Notes: generated by a model from the sequence alone, not told the origin. Shown: positions 1-12,200, counted from the first letter of the stretch. The stretch: DNA of 64,000 bases from Tubulanus polymorphus (GCF_964204645.1 NC_134036.1:1178001-1242000); one strand, 5' to 3'. Made by a program: numbers and translations.

Positions 1-150
1 TTGAGAAACGTATCTCTCTGTAACGTATTTGAGTCAAGAGATGAACCTAGTCCTGTCTACAGGAAAGCTGGTGACCCTGTTCAAACAGGGACTTAACAAG
101 AGTTAGAAGATTAACTTTGTGCTGTCTACAGGAAAGCTGTACTACAACCC

Positions 151-285
151 AGGGGAGCTGCAGTTGCTCCAAAGTTGATGAAAGATGTTAACCAGTGGAT
201 AAATACCATAGTAACAATGAACTTTTAATTTTCACTATGTCAGCTTTCCACTGATTAACTTTAACCGGGCAACTTGACCCTGGTG
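151..285. mobile_element. Family D miniature element
   Basis: Foldback with left end AGGGGAGCTGCAGTTGCTCC and right part 'tgattaactttaaccgggcaacttgaccct'. The middle 'accatagtaacaatgaac...attttcactatgtcag' is shared with copies at 3918 and 15409. Confidence 0.7.
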
Positions 286-292
286 GCCAGAC

Positions 293-294
<2 letters not shown>

Positions 295-337
<43 letters not shown>

Positions 338-350
338 CAGCAGCCCAAGA
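295..350. repeat. (CAG)n microsatellite
   Basis: About 17 CAG triplets with one TAG interruption. Confidence 0.95.
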
Positions 351-505
351 ATTAACTTTAAGTCTAAGCATTTGAATCTAACTGATGATTTTGTGCGATC
401 TGAAATGTTCTTAAATCTAAAGACTGACGTAAAGTTTTTAGATTGGCCATAGAACTAAGAAGTTCTCTTAGGCTGGTCTTAAATCTAAGCCGTGTCTAAA
501 CAACT
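344..505. mobile_element. Degenerate family B-like foldback
   Basis: Interior motifs 'cttaaatctaa', 'gattggccatagaactaa' and 'ctggtcttaaatctaagcc' match family B, but the outer ends are lost. Confidence 0.4.
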
Positions 506-1740
506 TACCACTGATTTTACACGAATATATCTTTATCTTGTAGAGTTGGTGCGAGGATATGGATAAAGATTTCGGCGCCATTTTGGTAGAAACGAGTCAA
601 CACCCGGTGCATCGATTACGCGTGAACGGCGCGCTGCGTAATACGCCACATTTCTCGCAGTCGTTCGGATGTCGGCGCAAAACGGCAATGAATCCGCAGA
701 ACAGATGCGAAGTTTGGTGATCGTCCGAAAATCGGAACGCACGAAATTAAAAAGAAAAGCCGCAGAAATTAACGCGTGTGCCATTTTTACCGCACGCAAA
801 CATCGCCAGAAAATACCCATCCAGTTGTTGCGAGAGCACGGCCGGATAAAAGAAATTTCTGAATAGTTAATGTCTGAATTTCATCCGGATTTTAGAAAAG
901 AAAAACCCAAGCGATTCTTTTCATTTTGTATTAAGTTTTTTACAGTTTCAAAAACATTTCTCGACTATTTTGCATAAAACTAGAAAAACCAGTGTCAAAA
1001 ATACAGTTTCCATAGAAATTTACAATCGGGGTCTACCGAGGTTAAAAACAACTTTTTAATATTCGTCAATGTGCCTTCTTAATCTTTACCATTTTGCCTT
1101 AAGAAAAAAGGTGTGCAAACCGTACCTTTGAAATAGCTTTGAACCTTTTAAGAACCTTGCGCGCAAAACGTCATAATTCTAACATATTGAGCAGTTTCTA
1201 GTATTTAAAATATTTTATATGTTATTTTTTGCATCTAGTTATCGGGTTACGCTTATTTATCGGAGATATTTTGTAAAGGGTATTTGACTGGTATTCCTAA
1301 GTGCCTTGAACTACATCGCAACAATGTAGTTCGTTTGTACAAATATTTTCAAGCTTTGGAAACAATGTTTGGTGTAAATAATTTTTGTAGATAATTTGTG
1401 CACGAAGTTTGCGTCGTGTTTTAATTCGTAAAACCCATCTGATTCGGTCCAGTTTCGCAAAAGAGTTATCTTTGAAATCAAATGGATTTCTTCATGAATT
1501 CATTATATCTTAAATCAGTTTAGGCCTTATAGTAAAAGTAATATAGTAAGTTTAGGCTTTTAGTAAAACTGGTTCCCGGAACATCAAACCATGGCCAGTC
1601 TTTTTAAAGCTATTGCATTACCAATAGATCAATCCTTCAGTAATCTTTCAATAAGATTAAGAATGATTCGAATTTTGACCTGATGATTAAATCTAACCTA
1701 CAGCTTTGATGCGACAAGGTTCCAAAGGTGCAGATATGAG
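506..1740. other. Spacer without a supported gene
   Basis: A short CG-rich patch at 560-800 has overlapping frames on both strands, but no splice or domain support. The rest is AT-rich and unremarkable. Confidence 0.5.
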
Positions 1741-1747
1741 GCTGACA

Positions 1748-1932
1748 AATAAAAAACCCACAGTTGATTTGTAGAAAAGTTTATTTTCTTACAGTTTCGG
1801 GATTACTTCTAAACCTCATCTTCAGAGACACTAAAATGATAGAATAATGAATTACAGTAATTAATGAATATAGGGGTTACCAAGGAGCTAAGAAACAATA
1901 TTACTTTTCTACATATCTACTGTGGGTTTGTA
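1748..1932. mobile_element. Miniature inverted-repeat element, single copy here
   Basis: The left end AAAAACCCACAGTTGATTTG-TAGAAAAGT and the right end ACTTTTCTACATATCTACTG-TGGGTTT are inverted repeats of about 28 bp, 185 bp apart. No second copy was seen in the window. Confidence 0.65.
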
Positions 1933-1939
1933 TTTGTTA

Positions 1940-3200
1940 ACTGTACACTGAGATTGATATTAGTTCACTACAGGTATCAGGCTGATTCGGTTCCTTGGTT
2001 AGAATTCAACAAAGAAGCAACTAGCCGTTGATCAGATGGCGTTTGCGTTGTGTATATTACGTTTTATCCAACGTTGTCAACCCATTTTACTCGTTAATCT
2101 ACTCATTGTATTGTTTTCTAGACGATGGTTACGTACCATCTTTTACATATTATTTTGTGTGTGCGGTGCATGGTACCATACCATTTGGAAATTCAGAGCT
2201 GCCAACTGTTCCTTTTTTTGGTAGGCCTATTTTGTTACTGTTTTATAATGAGAAATACTTATTTGATGCCTACAGAAATTTGAAAAATGTTACTGAGGGT
2301 CTTACTGTTGATTACTGAACAGAAATATGAAAGATATTACTGTTGGTCTTTCTGTTGATTACCAATTAATTTAAAAAATAATTTTCGTTCATATTTCAGT
2401 GACATGTCACTGTAAAAAAATTCAATTTGTTACTGATAGCACTGAACAGAGGTTGGCAGCCCTGGAAATTTACTGATAATATTCATTATAACTTTTTGTA
2501 GGAACTAACTTTAGCAATAAACTGGTGTTGGGTGTAGAATTACTACTAACAAATTACTAATAATAATAACATAATATTATGCAAATATTTCATCGTCGTA
2601 AGGCGACAAATATCGTCATGGTTACGCTGCCGTTGTCGATAAATGAAAAAAATCCACGTCATCCAAAAATACGTTGTACATATATAGATATTTTATAGAT
2701 AATCAGGAGGTGCTAGGAGCGAATGGGTAGAGACCGAAGAGAGGGGGGAGAAATGGGGGAAGGGTTAGGGTGAGAGTGTGGTGTATGTGAGAGTGTCAGG
2801 TTTGTGTGAGTGTCTGTGAGTGTCTTATTTTACCACAAGTTGCTATGACGCTTGTAATGCCAAACAATGAAATCCAAGTCTTCCATGGATGTTGTGTATA
2901 TCGATTATTAAAACTTAAAGGAATATATATTATATCTAGATTATTATAAACTAATTGATTATTAACTCATTAATATTTTATTATAATTAACAAGGTGCTG
3001 GTTTGTTCGTAGTTAGAAATGTCTTTCATATAGCAGTAGTAGCTTTTTGTAGGTATATTTTTCTATATACGGGCAGCATATAGTTTTTATATGGCTTCTC
3101 TTGTTGGCGATTTGGCCAATTTTTCTGGTGTTCCTGGCTTGAATAAAAGAAGTTTAGGGACCCAAACGCTCAGATATAAGTTGTAATAGTGTTATAAACG
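1940..3200. other. Spacer without a supported gene
   Basis: The small overlapping frames at 2028-2318 lack any domain. 2700-2825 is GA/GT-rich ('gtgagagtgtc'). Confidence 0.5.
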
Positions 3201-3214
3201 GTATGCATATGAAC

Positions 3215-3440
3215 AGGAAAGCCTCTTATGGTGATTAGAGTGGTCTGCTGACTATGGGGCTTCTGTGATTGGCTAACCTTAGTTCCCATGTGATTTAGTG
3301 GTCTGCTAGGATTGCTGTGATTGGCTTACCCTAGGTTTCAATATTGGCCAGAGTGGTTTGCTAGGGTTTCTGTGATTGGCTAACCCTAGTAGCTGGTCAC
3401 TGATTGGTCAGTGGTGGTCATGTGACCTCAGTGATTAGTG
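3215..3440. repeat. Imperfect tandem repeat, about 65 bp, 3 copies
   Basis: 'agtggtctgctagg...ctgtgattggctaaccctag' three times. Each copy has an ATTGG (inverted CCAAT) core. Confidence 0.7.
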
Positions 3441-3917
3441 ATCAGGTGTCATACACTACTATATACTGCCAGTTTGTAAACAGTGAATTTAGGGACCCAT
3501 TCAACATTCATACAGTTCATAAATAGCTTAACTTAAACCAACATAACTTAAATGAATAATTAGCTTTGGAATGCACTAAATTCAGTACAATTTCAGCAAG
3601 TTTTCGAAGTTAATAATGAAATGAGGCAATCAAATGCTTGAGTCCTGGATTGGGGCTGGCTGTTAGATTAGGTCGCTATTTCAACTCGTATCTGAGACCT
3701 TGGTTGGAAAATATTCCAACACAACTGCCTATCTGTCTATGCAAAAAAAAACATAACCATTTTACCCTCTTTTTTCATAGCTATGGGATTATCGACTCTG
3801 TTCAAGGTATATTTTTGATATAAAGTCCATCAAAATATTTTTGCATGTATATTTCGCATGGTGCTGGGATTATTCTGTTTGATAACGAAGTCTTCCGAAA
3901 GGATTTTTTAAAACAAG

Positions 3918-4059
3918 CGGGGCTGTAGCTGTTCAAAAGTTGGTAAGAGTTAATCAGTGAATAGTAGACACAGTGAAAATTGAAAATATGTTCATTGTCA
4001 CTATGGCATTTATCTGCTGGTTATCTTTAACCAACTTTAGACTGTAACTGCAGCCCCCG
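3918..4059. mobile_element. Family D miniature element
   Basis: It starts CGGGGCTGTAGCTGTTCAAA and ends CTGTAACTGCAGCCCCCG, an inverted repeat around 'gtgaaaattgaaaatatgttcattgtcac'. A half copy of the same end occurs at about 24042-24105 in the zinc-finger intron. Confidence 0.75.
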
Positions 4060-4742
4060 ATATATCCATTTTCTGATGTAAGCTCCTCCTAAAACAGACA
4101 AGGGAGGTACAAGGGAGGTATGTGCTGCCTCTCTCCTACCTCCCTGTGTACAGATACTTAACGCAGACCCAGTTCTACAGTGTGGTGATTAAATTTGACT
4201 TATTGGTTTGTGCTATTGCAGATATCAATAAATCTGCTGTATGAATCTCAGACCTCTGACCTCAACATCCCCATTCTTTCAACTGTTCTCAATCGTTCTA
4301 ACAACTTCTAGAACCATATGAACTTGCAATGTAGAACTGGGTCCAAAACTTTTAAGTCCTCAATGGTCTAAAGACTCGTTTTCTGTATTTTTGACACTGG
4401 TTTTTGGGTTGATATCAGTTTCCGTTCTTACACATTTGTGATTGCCAATGACATCTATTGAGAAACACTGAAACTCCTCTGTATCTTAAAGAAAACAGCT
4501 CCCCCTGTGTGTGATGCGTAGAACTACATTAAGAAATCTCAAAAAAATAAAATTCTAAATCAACGAAATGAATGTTTTATTTTCTGGTTTCATTAGAGAC
4601 TCGTCCGAAGTTGTATTTTACGGGCGATGAGTCCATTCTGATATTGTTTTTAATTTTAGTTCTGGATCCAGTTCCAACTCAGCATCTGTGGTATAAGAGT
4701 TAGTAGATGACTTAACTCTTATTCACAGGAAATAGATCCAGA

Positions 4743-4881
4743 GGCCGGTTGCACAGTCATGGCTTAGATCCAAGACAAGTCTAAGACCAACTTAGTTCTA
4801 GAGCCAATCTAACAACTTAAGATTAGGTCTAAGATTTAAGACCATTTTTGGACTTAAGTCACGACTGTGCGACTGGGCCCT
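4743..4881. mobile_element. Family B miniature element
   Basis: About 139 bp, foldback: starts GGCCGGTTGCACAGTCATGG and ends CACGACTGTGCGACTGGGCC. The interior repeats 'aagaccaa/cttaagac' motifs typical of the family. Confidence 0.8.
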
Positions 4882-5729
4882 AGGTTCTAAGAGGCTTAAT
4901 TTCAGTCTGGTCTTTTTGTCTTGATTCTATGGAGCTCCTGTAGATGGCACTGATGTTAATTTCCTAGCACTGATAGTTTAACGACTAACCAAACATTTTT
5001 ATCGTTTACATTATGAATATCTTTTATTGTATATAAAAGGTTTCCCATTAAAATAATAATTCAAACAGGATGAAGCTTGTTTTTCCATATATGGACGAAG
5101 GCTATGTAAAAAATTTAAATAATATAATAATATCTTATCGTATTACCATGATTATTATTAGCATAAATTAAAAACTAATTCATAATTTATTGAAAATTAC
5201 AAAACAATTCCTATGGATAATCATATTATGTCCACTTTTGGCCCACCCCCAAATTAACATTTATTGAATAGCCCTCTCACTTATGATGGCTGGAATGCAT
5301 AGCAGTTGGAATACAAATAAATAGATCTTTTTCTCTGGAATTGAATCTACCTGATAGTTCCAATAAGACGGATTTATAAAAATACTGACATAGAATAGAA
5401 TAGATAATTATTTTCCTCTGAATTAAAATAGTCAATTGAAATTCTAAAATTATGTTAATATATGTACATAAATTTGCATTAATTCCATTCGACTTCTGCG
5501 AAAACCTGTTTTTTCGACATAACATAATTTATGAAATCGTTGATAGTCATTATTCTACAATGTATTACATGGGTTACAGTTCGTATAAATATAGATGCAT
5601 CGTAAATACTAGAATACAATGTTACAAACACTGTTTCAATATGGAATTAATGATAAAATACAAATGTATATTTATAATTTAGTATGGACGTTTTGATAGG
5701 ACGGTAGACGACCAAACCAAGGACCCAGT

Positions 5730-5890
5730 GGCACACCATCCTATAAACCGGGTAGTGGCACACCATCCTATAAACCAGGTAGTGGCACACCATCCTGTAA
5801 ACCAGGTAGTGGCACACCATCCTGTAAACCAGGGAGTGGCATACCATCCTGTAAACCAGGGAGGCACACCATCCTATAAACCAGGCAGTA
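5730..5890. repeat. 27-bp minisatellite, 6 copies
   Basis: Unit GGCACACCATCCTATAAACC-AGGTAGT. The repeated frames on the minus strand (FTGWCAT blocks) are artefacts. Confidence 0.93.
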
Positions 5891-6359
5891 GCGTACACTG
5901 ATGATCAGTGTGCCCCTATCCGGTTTAGAAGGTACCACTGCTTAACTCTGCTAACCTCAGCACTATACACAAACCTGTCCACCTTAGTTTCACTGTTGGT
6001 AGCTTGATTATAATTTATAACTAATTCATCAGACACATATATTGGAAAAATTCTCTATCCAAATTCACATTATCTAATCGCATGCTTATAGAATAAGCCG
6101 CAAATAATTTAGAAATTATCTTTATCAAATAAGCGCGACTCCAGGACCGCAGTTTCACAGTTGTCACACAATCTAAACCACGGATAATGGTAATTGGGTA
6201 CTTCACATTCTCAAATGATGTTAACCTTTGCTGCAACTGTGAAACTCGGTACTACAAGGAATTCATTACGATATGTTTACTAATATAAGGTACGAATGCC
6301 ACTTATTTATAAAAATATTGAGCTCAGTTAATTCTCTTGGTCCATTGCGCTAATCAGCG

Positions 6360-8237
6360 TTACTGTCGCGCCGTAAATATTGCGATAATTGTCAATGCGA
6401 ACGTCGATAGTGTCATCGCTGACATATAGGTGGCGGCGTTGCAGTCGTTGCCCTTACAGCAGGTGGCGATGTGCGTACCGAGATCCGTCATACGTCGATT
6501 GTTGACGCACTCGCCGTCTTTAATACATTGTCTCACAACATACGTTGTACCACCGTAAACCATCAGCAGTTTCTGTGTGAAATGAAGAGGAAAGAAAGAA
6601 AAAAACTTAATTATTCTTCATCTTAATCAGATTTTGAATCTGTAACATAATATGAAACAGCAATGTTGTAATACCATGGATCCAGAGAATTTTAAGTGAC
6701 ACTTGTTGTTTCTAGCAAAACCCAGGGAGAAAAGGACAAATCTATCTTAACTTGCACAGACTGAGGAGACTATCAGCAAAAGTCTGGCCTCAGGGCCTGT
6801 GTAGGGCATCTAGTAAAACAGTGACTACACAGGACCCTCTTCTGATAAAACAGGCTACAGAAGACTTCATAGTGAAACCCAGTTGGCCAGTAGTCATGGC
6901 TTAGACTTAAGACCACTCTAAGACCAACTTTTGTTCTAATAGCCAATCTAACAACTTAAGACCAGTCTTAAGATTGAAGACAACTTTTGGACGTCAAGAC
7001 TGTGCAACTGCACTCAGGGTCTACAGGATTTTCATGGGCATATAGATACTTCCATCGAAACTCTGCATCACTGACACAAGACATCAATAAAGCGACCTGT
7101 ATGATACTGAAAGGTGAGTTTCCCAAGTTACCGTACCATGCATTCTTGTTTTTGGCCACCTTGTGTTCTGTCATTGCATTTTTTCATGCTGGTCGACTTG
7201 GCGTTGAACGGATCGAGGCAATCCTTCGTGTAGACATCGCCATCGATCAGAGCTCCATCAGGTTTAGACGTGTCGCCTTTACATTCAAAACATTCCACAG
7301 CATCAGAAACTACAGAGGACACAAAACATAGATATGTGAATTGTTTGTTTGTTGGTGTCTGTCTTCAGCATTTCAGGTAAGAACTTTGCAAATATAAAAC
7401 TTTATCTAAATCTAATAATAATAATAATATTAATGCTAATTTGTATAGCACAGTAATTCCGTTCAAACACGCCTCTCCAAGGAAAATGTGCATTATCGAA
7501 AGACCTGTGTTTTGGCAAATAACTTAAAACTCTACAACGGACTTGCTCGGTGAAAACAAAACTAAACCTAGTCATATAGTAGGACCCTATCAATTAGAAT
7601 ATTCTAAGGTCTTGGAATGTGTGGACCTAGCTATATATCTGTGAATTAAGTCACAATTTATTTAACAATGCTTAGGGTAAGATTATCACTTTAAAAAAAC
7701 TAGATTCCTTTCAAAAATTCCTTTCATGTTCTTTTAATCATTTTGTATTAATAGATCAATAATTTAGATGTATTTTCGCGTGCTGTGCAAAGAGTATTTC
7801 GCAACAATGTAAATATTCTATTCCTGAACACCTCGGCAAGACATTGTTGCAGCAATACATGATGACATGTATTTTAGATTATGTGCAGATTATGTTTTAA
7901 ACGATACAAATTAATTGAATCAGTAGAAAGCATTGAAAGCGTATGATTCATATACTTTCTCACACAAATAGGCGTTTCTATCTTCGCCATGGACCTACGT
8001 ATGTTAGTGTACTATACATGCATAGGTAGGGCTGGGACTGGGAGGAAATCGCTTCGATTACGATCTAAAATCAGTACATTTATCAGCGTCGAATGTCGTA
8101 TGTAAGAATTCCTACTAGTTGTAAATTTTATGGCGATTTCATAGTAGTAAAATCCGCGATCGATTCTCACCTGCGATCATAGAAAATAGAGCTATCGATA
8201 CCAACGCTAAACCGTAAATATTGATGTTAGACGCCAT
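6360..8237 (-). CDS. Ly6/uPAR-domain GPI-anchored surface protein, 3 exons, 149 aa
   Basis: Exons are 8171-8237, 7137-7309 and 6360-6572. The phases (1, then 0) match, and the donors are gtgaga and gtacgg. The predicted protein starts with a signal peptide (residues 1-22, MASNINIYGLALVSIALFSM...). The mature N-terminus reads VECFEC, the usual start of an LU (three-finger) domain. The domain closes with CCKGNDCN, which fits the family signature CC-x(2-4)-D-x-C-N. A hydrophobic tail (STFALTIIAIF) follows with only TARQ after it, the layout of a GPI-attachment signal. The LU fold is a disulfide-braced extracellular module used in receptor modulation (Quiver/Sleepless, CD59, Ly6 families). Which branch this belongs to cannot be told. 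A longer donor seven bases downstream of the chosen exon-2 donor would break the frame, so the gtacgg donor decides the model. No canonical AATAAA is obvious just past the stop. Confidence 0.9.
6881..7019. mobile_element. Family B miniature element in the Ly6 intron
   Basis: It starts AGTTGGCCAGTAGTCATGGC and ends CAAGACTGTGCAACTGCAC, the same foldback design as the copy at 4743. It lies in the intron between Ly6 exons 2 and 3. Confidence 0.75.
7402..7600 (-). mobile_element. Probable LINE/SINE 3' tail in the Ly6 intron
   Basis: On the minus strand GTGCTATACAAATTAGCATT is followed by (ATT)n at 7415-7432. This is the usual look of a retroposon 3' end. The body is too short to classify. Confidence 0.4.
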
Positions 8238-8310
8238 TTTGAATAGTTTGATCTGTTACCGACAGATGGCGAATGTGTCACTTCCTGTTTCACACGCGCG
8301 CGAGACCTAG
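8238..8310 (-). promoter_or_regulatory. Promoter-proximal region of the Ly6 gene with an ETS-type site
   Basis: Just upstream of the Ly6 start codon the minus strand has a CG-rich stretch (CGCGCGCGTG) and ACAGGAAGTGACAC. The latter contains the GGAAGTG core bound by ETS factors such as GABP, common near animal start sites. No TATA box is seen. Function is inferred from motif and position only. Confidence 0.4.
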
Positions 8311-8785
8311 CGTTTCAAAATAAGATTAAAATAGATAAAGTAACTTGCAACGAAAATTTAAAAAAAAGACAAAAGACTTAGTAAACCGTAGTGAAATTAG
8401 AATATCAATATGGGAAACTTCAATAAGGAGAAACATTTGCAAATAATTAGGAAGGATGCGGTGTAGAAAAATTGTAATATTACTCAAGGGTTATCACCAT
8501 GGATGCCTTATTGCAGGGATATCTTATCTTCGGGACTTCTTTGTTTTACTTGGTTGTAGGCCGTCTTTTAGTGTCTTTTGATAATTCACTTATTGGGTAT
8601 CTAAAATGTCTGTTCTGGCCTAGCTGACAGTGTTTAATTTTACTGAATCGTTGTGAAGTTACTGAAAATGAGAATTTTAAGTCGACTTTCATTGCTGTTC
8701 ATTGGCTTTCACAACCGTGGCGTCACGGTCTTTTGTCCGAATGTGAATGGTCAGCGAATATGTGCGAATGTTTACCGGCTACAAT

Positions 8786-9060
8786 CGGGCGGACCGGATG
8801 GCTTAGTCGGTCGGCGACTAGCGTGTCACCGCTGTGGCCCAGGTTCGAGTCTCGGAGGAGGCGGGTCAGGATGTGGCAAATGATCTCCGGTAAGCGGGCG
8901 AGTCGAGAGTACTGTCCTCCCTGGAATGAGGTTGCTAATGCGTGAGTCCTACAAAATATCTGGCGTGGGGTAAATTATTATTAATTCAGTCGTTTCTGGC
9001 TGAATTATTTATTTATCCCACAATGCCGGTCCAGGTTGCGGAGTAATTCCCCCAGGGACC
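8786..9060 (+). mobile_element. tRNA-derived SINE candidate
   Basis: An A-box-like TGGCTTAGTCGG and, 45 bases later, a B box GGTTCGAGTCT fit a tRNA-derived head. The tail contains 'gtcgtttctggctgaattatttatttatccc'. No target duplication was identified. Confidence 0.45.
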
Positions 9061-9841
9061 TTCGACTTTTTTACAATATTAGTTTGTTATTTTAAGTTGA
9101 GTGGTGAGGGTTTGGGAAATTTTTATATCTATTTAATTGCTCGAACTGAAGAAGAAATCCAAGCGACAATTCGGTGGTATGTGCATGCAACGCGGACGAT
9201 GATCAATCACAGGTCTTTCTCAACTGATGACAGAATTTCGATGATTTTTTTAACGTCACCAAATTCCAGTCAGAGTAGATGTGCACGCGGCAATGTTTGG
9301 TGAACGTGTGTATAAATTCGGCTTCAAAACGACTCTATCCAATAGAGAATAACTCACTGGAGACCTGGCATACGCTCTACTACACAATAGTGCCGCGTGA
9401 CTGCACAAACTTCGATATCCCAAAGCAAAACTCGAAAATAGTAAAATTGAGCCGGTATTATAGTTCAAAACCAGACGTAAATAGAAGGGAAATCTACACT
9501 AAAGTTTGTTGGATAGTTTAGATAAAATTCAGCGTACAATTTTAGGCTAAAATCGTAGCATTCGATATTTCTATCTTTAACAATATGTGTCTCTATGAAT
9601 ACGCGAATTAAACTCGATGACCTGTAAGCCCCATTGAAATGTTTGGCACGAATTGAATGGTTCTCGAGAATTAGCGTCACGGACTCGGGTCTGCCACAGG
9701 AATGCGCGATCGAGCTCTCTGATTGACCCATTCCGGTCGCCTCGATGATGCACCGTCGTTGATTGGTCGACGTAGGTATTAGAAGCGCGGTTCGAGCCTC
9801 CCGATGCCAGTCCGAGAACTGACGTCCAGAGATGAAGGTCA

Positions 9842-9851
9842 ACCTATAAGA
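9842..9851 (+). promoter_or_regulatory. Possible TATA box upstream of the tentative 44-bp-repeat gene
   Basis: CCTATAAGAG lies about 125 bases before the ATG at 9972. That leaves room for a start site near 9870 and a 5' UTR of about 100 bases. The support is only position and motif. Confidence 0.3.
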
Positions 9852-9971
9852 GCTCTGCAATAAGGCGTGAAGTGTGGCTTCAAGCGAACAACCTACTAAT
9901 TAGCGGCTGGTGATGTTAGGAGAGACTGGAACGTGAAGGAATTTGTGACGCCTAGCTATTGAGAACGCAAG

Positions 9972-11171
9972 ATGAGACTGGCAGCTGTTGGTGCTGATGA
10001 TTGCGGAGGAGATCCCGCTGCTGCTGCTGTTGCTGCTGTTGATGTCGGATTTCAACTACAAACCGATGACGGCTCACTTGCTGATGAGGACGAGTTGCTG
10101 GTGTTGCCGATTTCCGATGTTCTATTTCAAGACGCACACATTTTGATCAGGTTAGAAATTTCATATAGAACTCTGAATCGAATCTTTCGAAAATTATCGC
10201 GTTTTGATTGTTGAACCAAATTCGGCTTAATTTGAATCGAAATTGCATTTTGAAATTCAACGTTTTGTTTTTTAATCTCAAATTCTAGTTTTCAAAACGC
10301 TTTTGGTTTTTGTCAGATTTATTTCTGGAATTCCTCTTGGTTATATTAGTCGCAATTTTATGCATTATGAATATTGTCTTTTTAGGGTTAAACCGAAACC
10401 AGTTCGCTACTACTGACAACTACATGTACACGACTCGGTTTGTCGCAACGTCCTGAACTAGTTTGCTGCAGGTGCTGCATTGGGAACCGCATCAACCCAC
10501 ATTTTGCTGTTTCGGTATCTTTACATTAAGATAAGGTAATTATATTAAACTACACCCATCCGGAATCGTTTTTCAGTTCATCCGATTTCTTTTTCAGCCG
10601 GCAATATTTGAGTTACAACATCTTCAAACCTCGAGACGCAGACTCTACTCCCGACTACGGCACCATCTTCAAACCTCGAGACGCAGGCTCTACTCCGACT
10701 ACGGCACCATCTTCAAACCTCGAGACGCAGACTCTACTCCGACTACGGCACCATCTTCAAACCTCGAGACGCAGACTCTACTCCGACTACGGCACCATCT
10801 TCAAACCTCGAGACGCAGACTCTACTCCGACTACGGCACCATATTCAAACCTCGAGACGCAGACTCTACTCCGACTACGGCACCATCTTCAAACCTCGAG
10901 ACGCAGACTCTACTCCGACTACGGCACCATCTTCAAACCTCGAGACGCAGACTCTACTCCGACTACGGCACCATCTTCAAACCTCGAGACGCAGACTCTA
11001 CTCCGACTACGGCACCATCTTCAAACCTCGAGACGCAGACTCTACTCCGACTACGGCACCATCTTCAAACCTCGAGACGCAGACTCTACTCCGACTACGG
11101 CACCATCTTCAAACCTCGAGACGCAGACTCTACTCCGTCATTATTTCGTTTTGTCGCATGTTATAAAGTAA
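9972..11171 (+). CDS. Tentative two-exon gene ending in a 44-bp tandem-repeat exon
   Basis: Exon 1 (9972-10150) encodes MRLAAVGADDC, an Ala-rich stretch and an acidic segment, ending at CAG|gttaga in phase 2. Exon 2 starts at 10598 after a pyrimidine-rich acceptor (ttctttttcag) and continues in the matching phase to a stop at 11169-11171. An AATAAA lies just beyond, near 11177. Most of exon 2 is twelve copies of a 44-bp unit. Since 44 is not a multiple of 3, each copy is read in a different frame, giving a 44-residue super-repeat with blocks such as IFKPRDADSTP and SSNLETQTLLRLRHH. The plus strand has no stop in any of the three frames of the unit. No known domain is recognised. It could equally be a non-coding minisatellite beside chance splice signals. 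Confidence 0.3.
10615..11140. repeat. 44-bp minisatellite, 12 copies
   Basis: The unit contains AAACCTCGAGACGCAGACTC (an XhoI site in every copy) followed by TACTCCGACTACGGCACC. Copies are almost identical, with single changes such as gcaggc for gcagac in one copy and atattc for atcttc in another, so the expansion is recent. Confidence 0.95.
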
Positions 11172-11176
11172 CGTAA

Positions 11177-11182
11177 ATAAAT
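11177..11182 (+). terminator. Candidate polyadenylation signal
   Basis: The sequence taaataaataaacg directly follows the stop of the tentative repeat gene and holds AATAAA. It supports, but does not prove, a transcript ending here. Confidence 0.3.
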
Positions 11183-11511
11183 AAACGTCCATGTATATAT
11201 AAAGTACTCGTCTTCCCTAACAATCTCTGTCTCGGGCATTTTTCCCCGGAAAGGACTCTTCCGCTTACAACTTCTCACGTTCAAGAAGGAAAGGACAAAG
11301 TCAAAAAGGAAAGGACAAACGCAAAGTACAAATCAAAGCATTTATTCCAAATTCAAAGTAGGAATTTCTTACAGCTTGTTTGCAAAAGTAAAATTCAACA
11401 TTTTATTGAAACATCAAAAATTCCAACAGCTTGTTAAGAAGTAAATTCAATATTTTATTTAATCGAAGTAAATTCAATATTTTATTTAATCATCAACAAC
11501 CAATAAATAAA

Positions 11512-11582
11512 ATTATGGGATTTGAACCATCAACCATTCGGCTAGCAGTCCAGCACCCTACCAACTACGCTATAGGGGACGT
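11512..11582 (-). mobile_element. tRNA-like fossil
   Basis: The minus strand reads TAGCGTAGTTGGTAGGGTG (A-box-like) and GGTTCAAATCCCA (B box), but the T stem does not pair. Probably a SINE head. Confidence 0.4.
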
Positions 11583-11689
11583 ACTGACAACATACAGAGG
11601 AACTCCTATTTATCCATTGCTTAAGCAAATTTTATCCAAAAAATAATGCCATCTACCGGGTGAGACAGGAACTACAGTTCCTATCTCAA

Positions 11690-11905
11690 CCCGGTAGATG
11701 GTAGAATGAGAGACAAAGTAAGGAGAAAGGAGAAAGGAGAGATGAGAGAGTAAGGATAGGTAGATGGTAGATGGTAGAATGAGACAGAGTAAGGAGAGAG
11801 GAGAATGAGAGTGTAAGGAGAGATGAGAGTGTAAGGAGAGATGAGAGTGAGGAGGGGAATGAGAGAGTGAGAGATGAGGATGAGAGAGGATAGAGAGAGG
11901 ATAGG
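11690..11905. repeat. GA-rich low-complexity tract
   Basis: Repeats of 'ggagagatgagagtgtaa'. Frames across it are Ser/Leu-rich artefacts. Confidence 0.9.
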
Positions 11906-11924
11906 ATGGCATATCACCTGAACT

Positions 11925-12200
11925 TCTATGTTCCTTGTTGTTTTCTATTTAGGATGCTGTCAGCAGTTGTTTTTAGTTCAAACAGATATTTATCCCATCA
12001 GCAGCAATGTTATTATTTCGTCCTCGTGGACATAAAGTTCATTATAACTGAAGTCAAGTTCTCCCAATAATTGTTCGTTCGTTTGTTTATCCTCAAGTTC
12101 TCCCAATATTTGTTCGTTCGTTTGTTTATCCTCTCGGTGAGTTCTAACACTGCCACACATATTCATTCAGTTCATCTGATGTAGTTCTGATCAACAAACA
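11925..12200. repeat. Local duplication partner of 13306-13560
   Basis: 'ccttgttgttttctat...gcagttgttt...aactgaagtcaagttctccca...cgtttgtttatcctctc...tcatctgatgtagt' occurs in the same order in both places with indels. Confidence 0.8.

Noticed and set aside
4596-4640. Possible hammerhead ribozyme ('gactcgtccgaag...gcgatgagtcc')
   Set aside because: The core CTGATGA and GAAA boxes are not both present in the right order on either strand.
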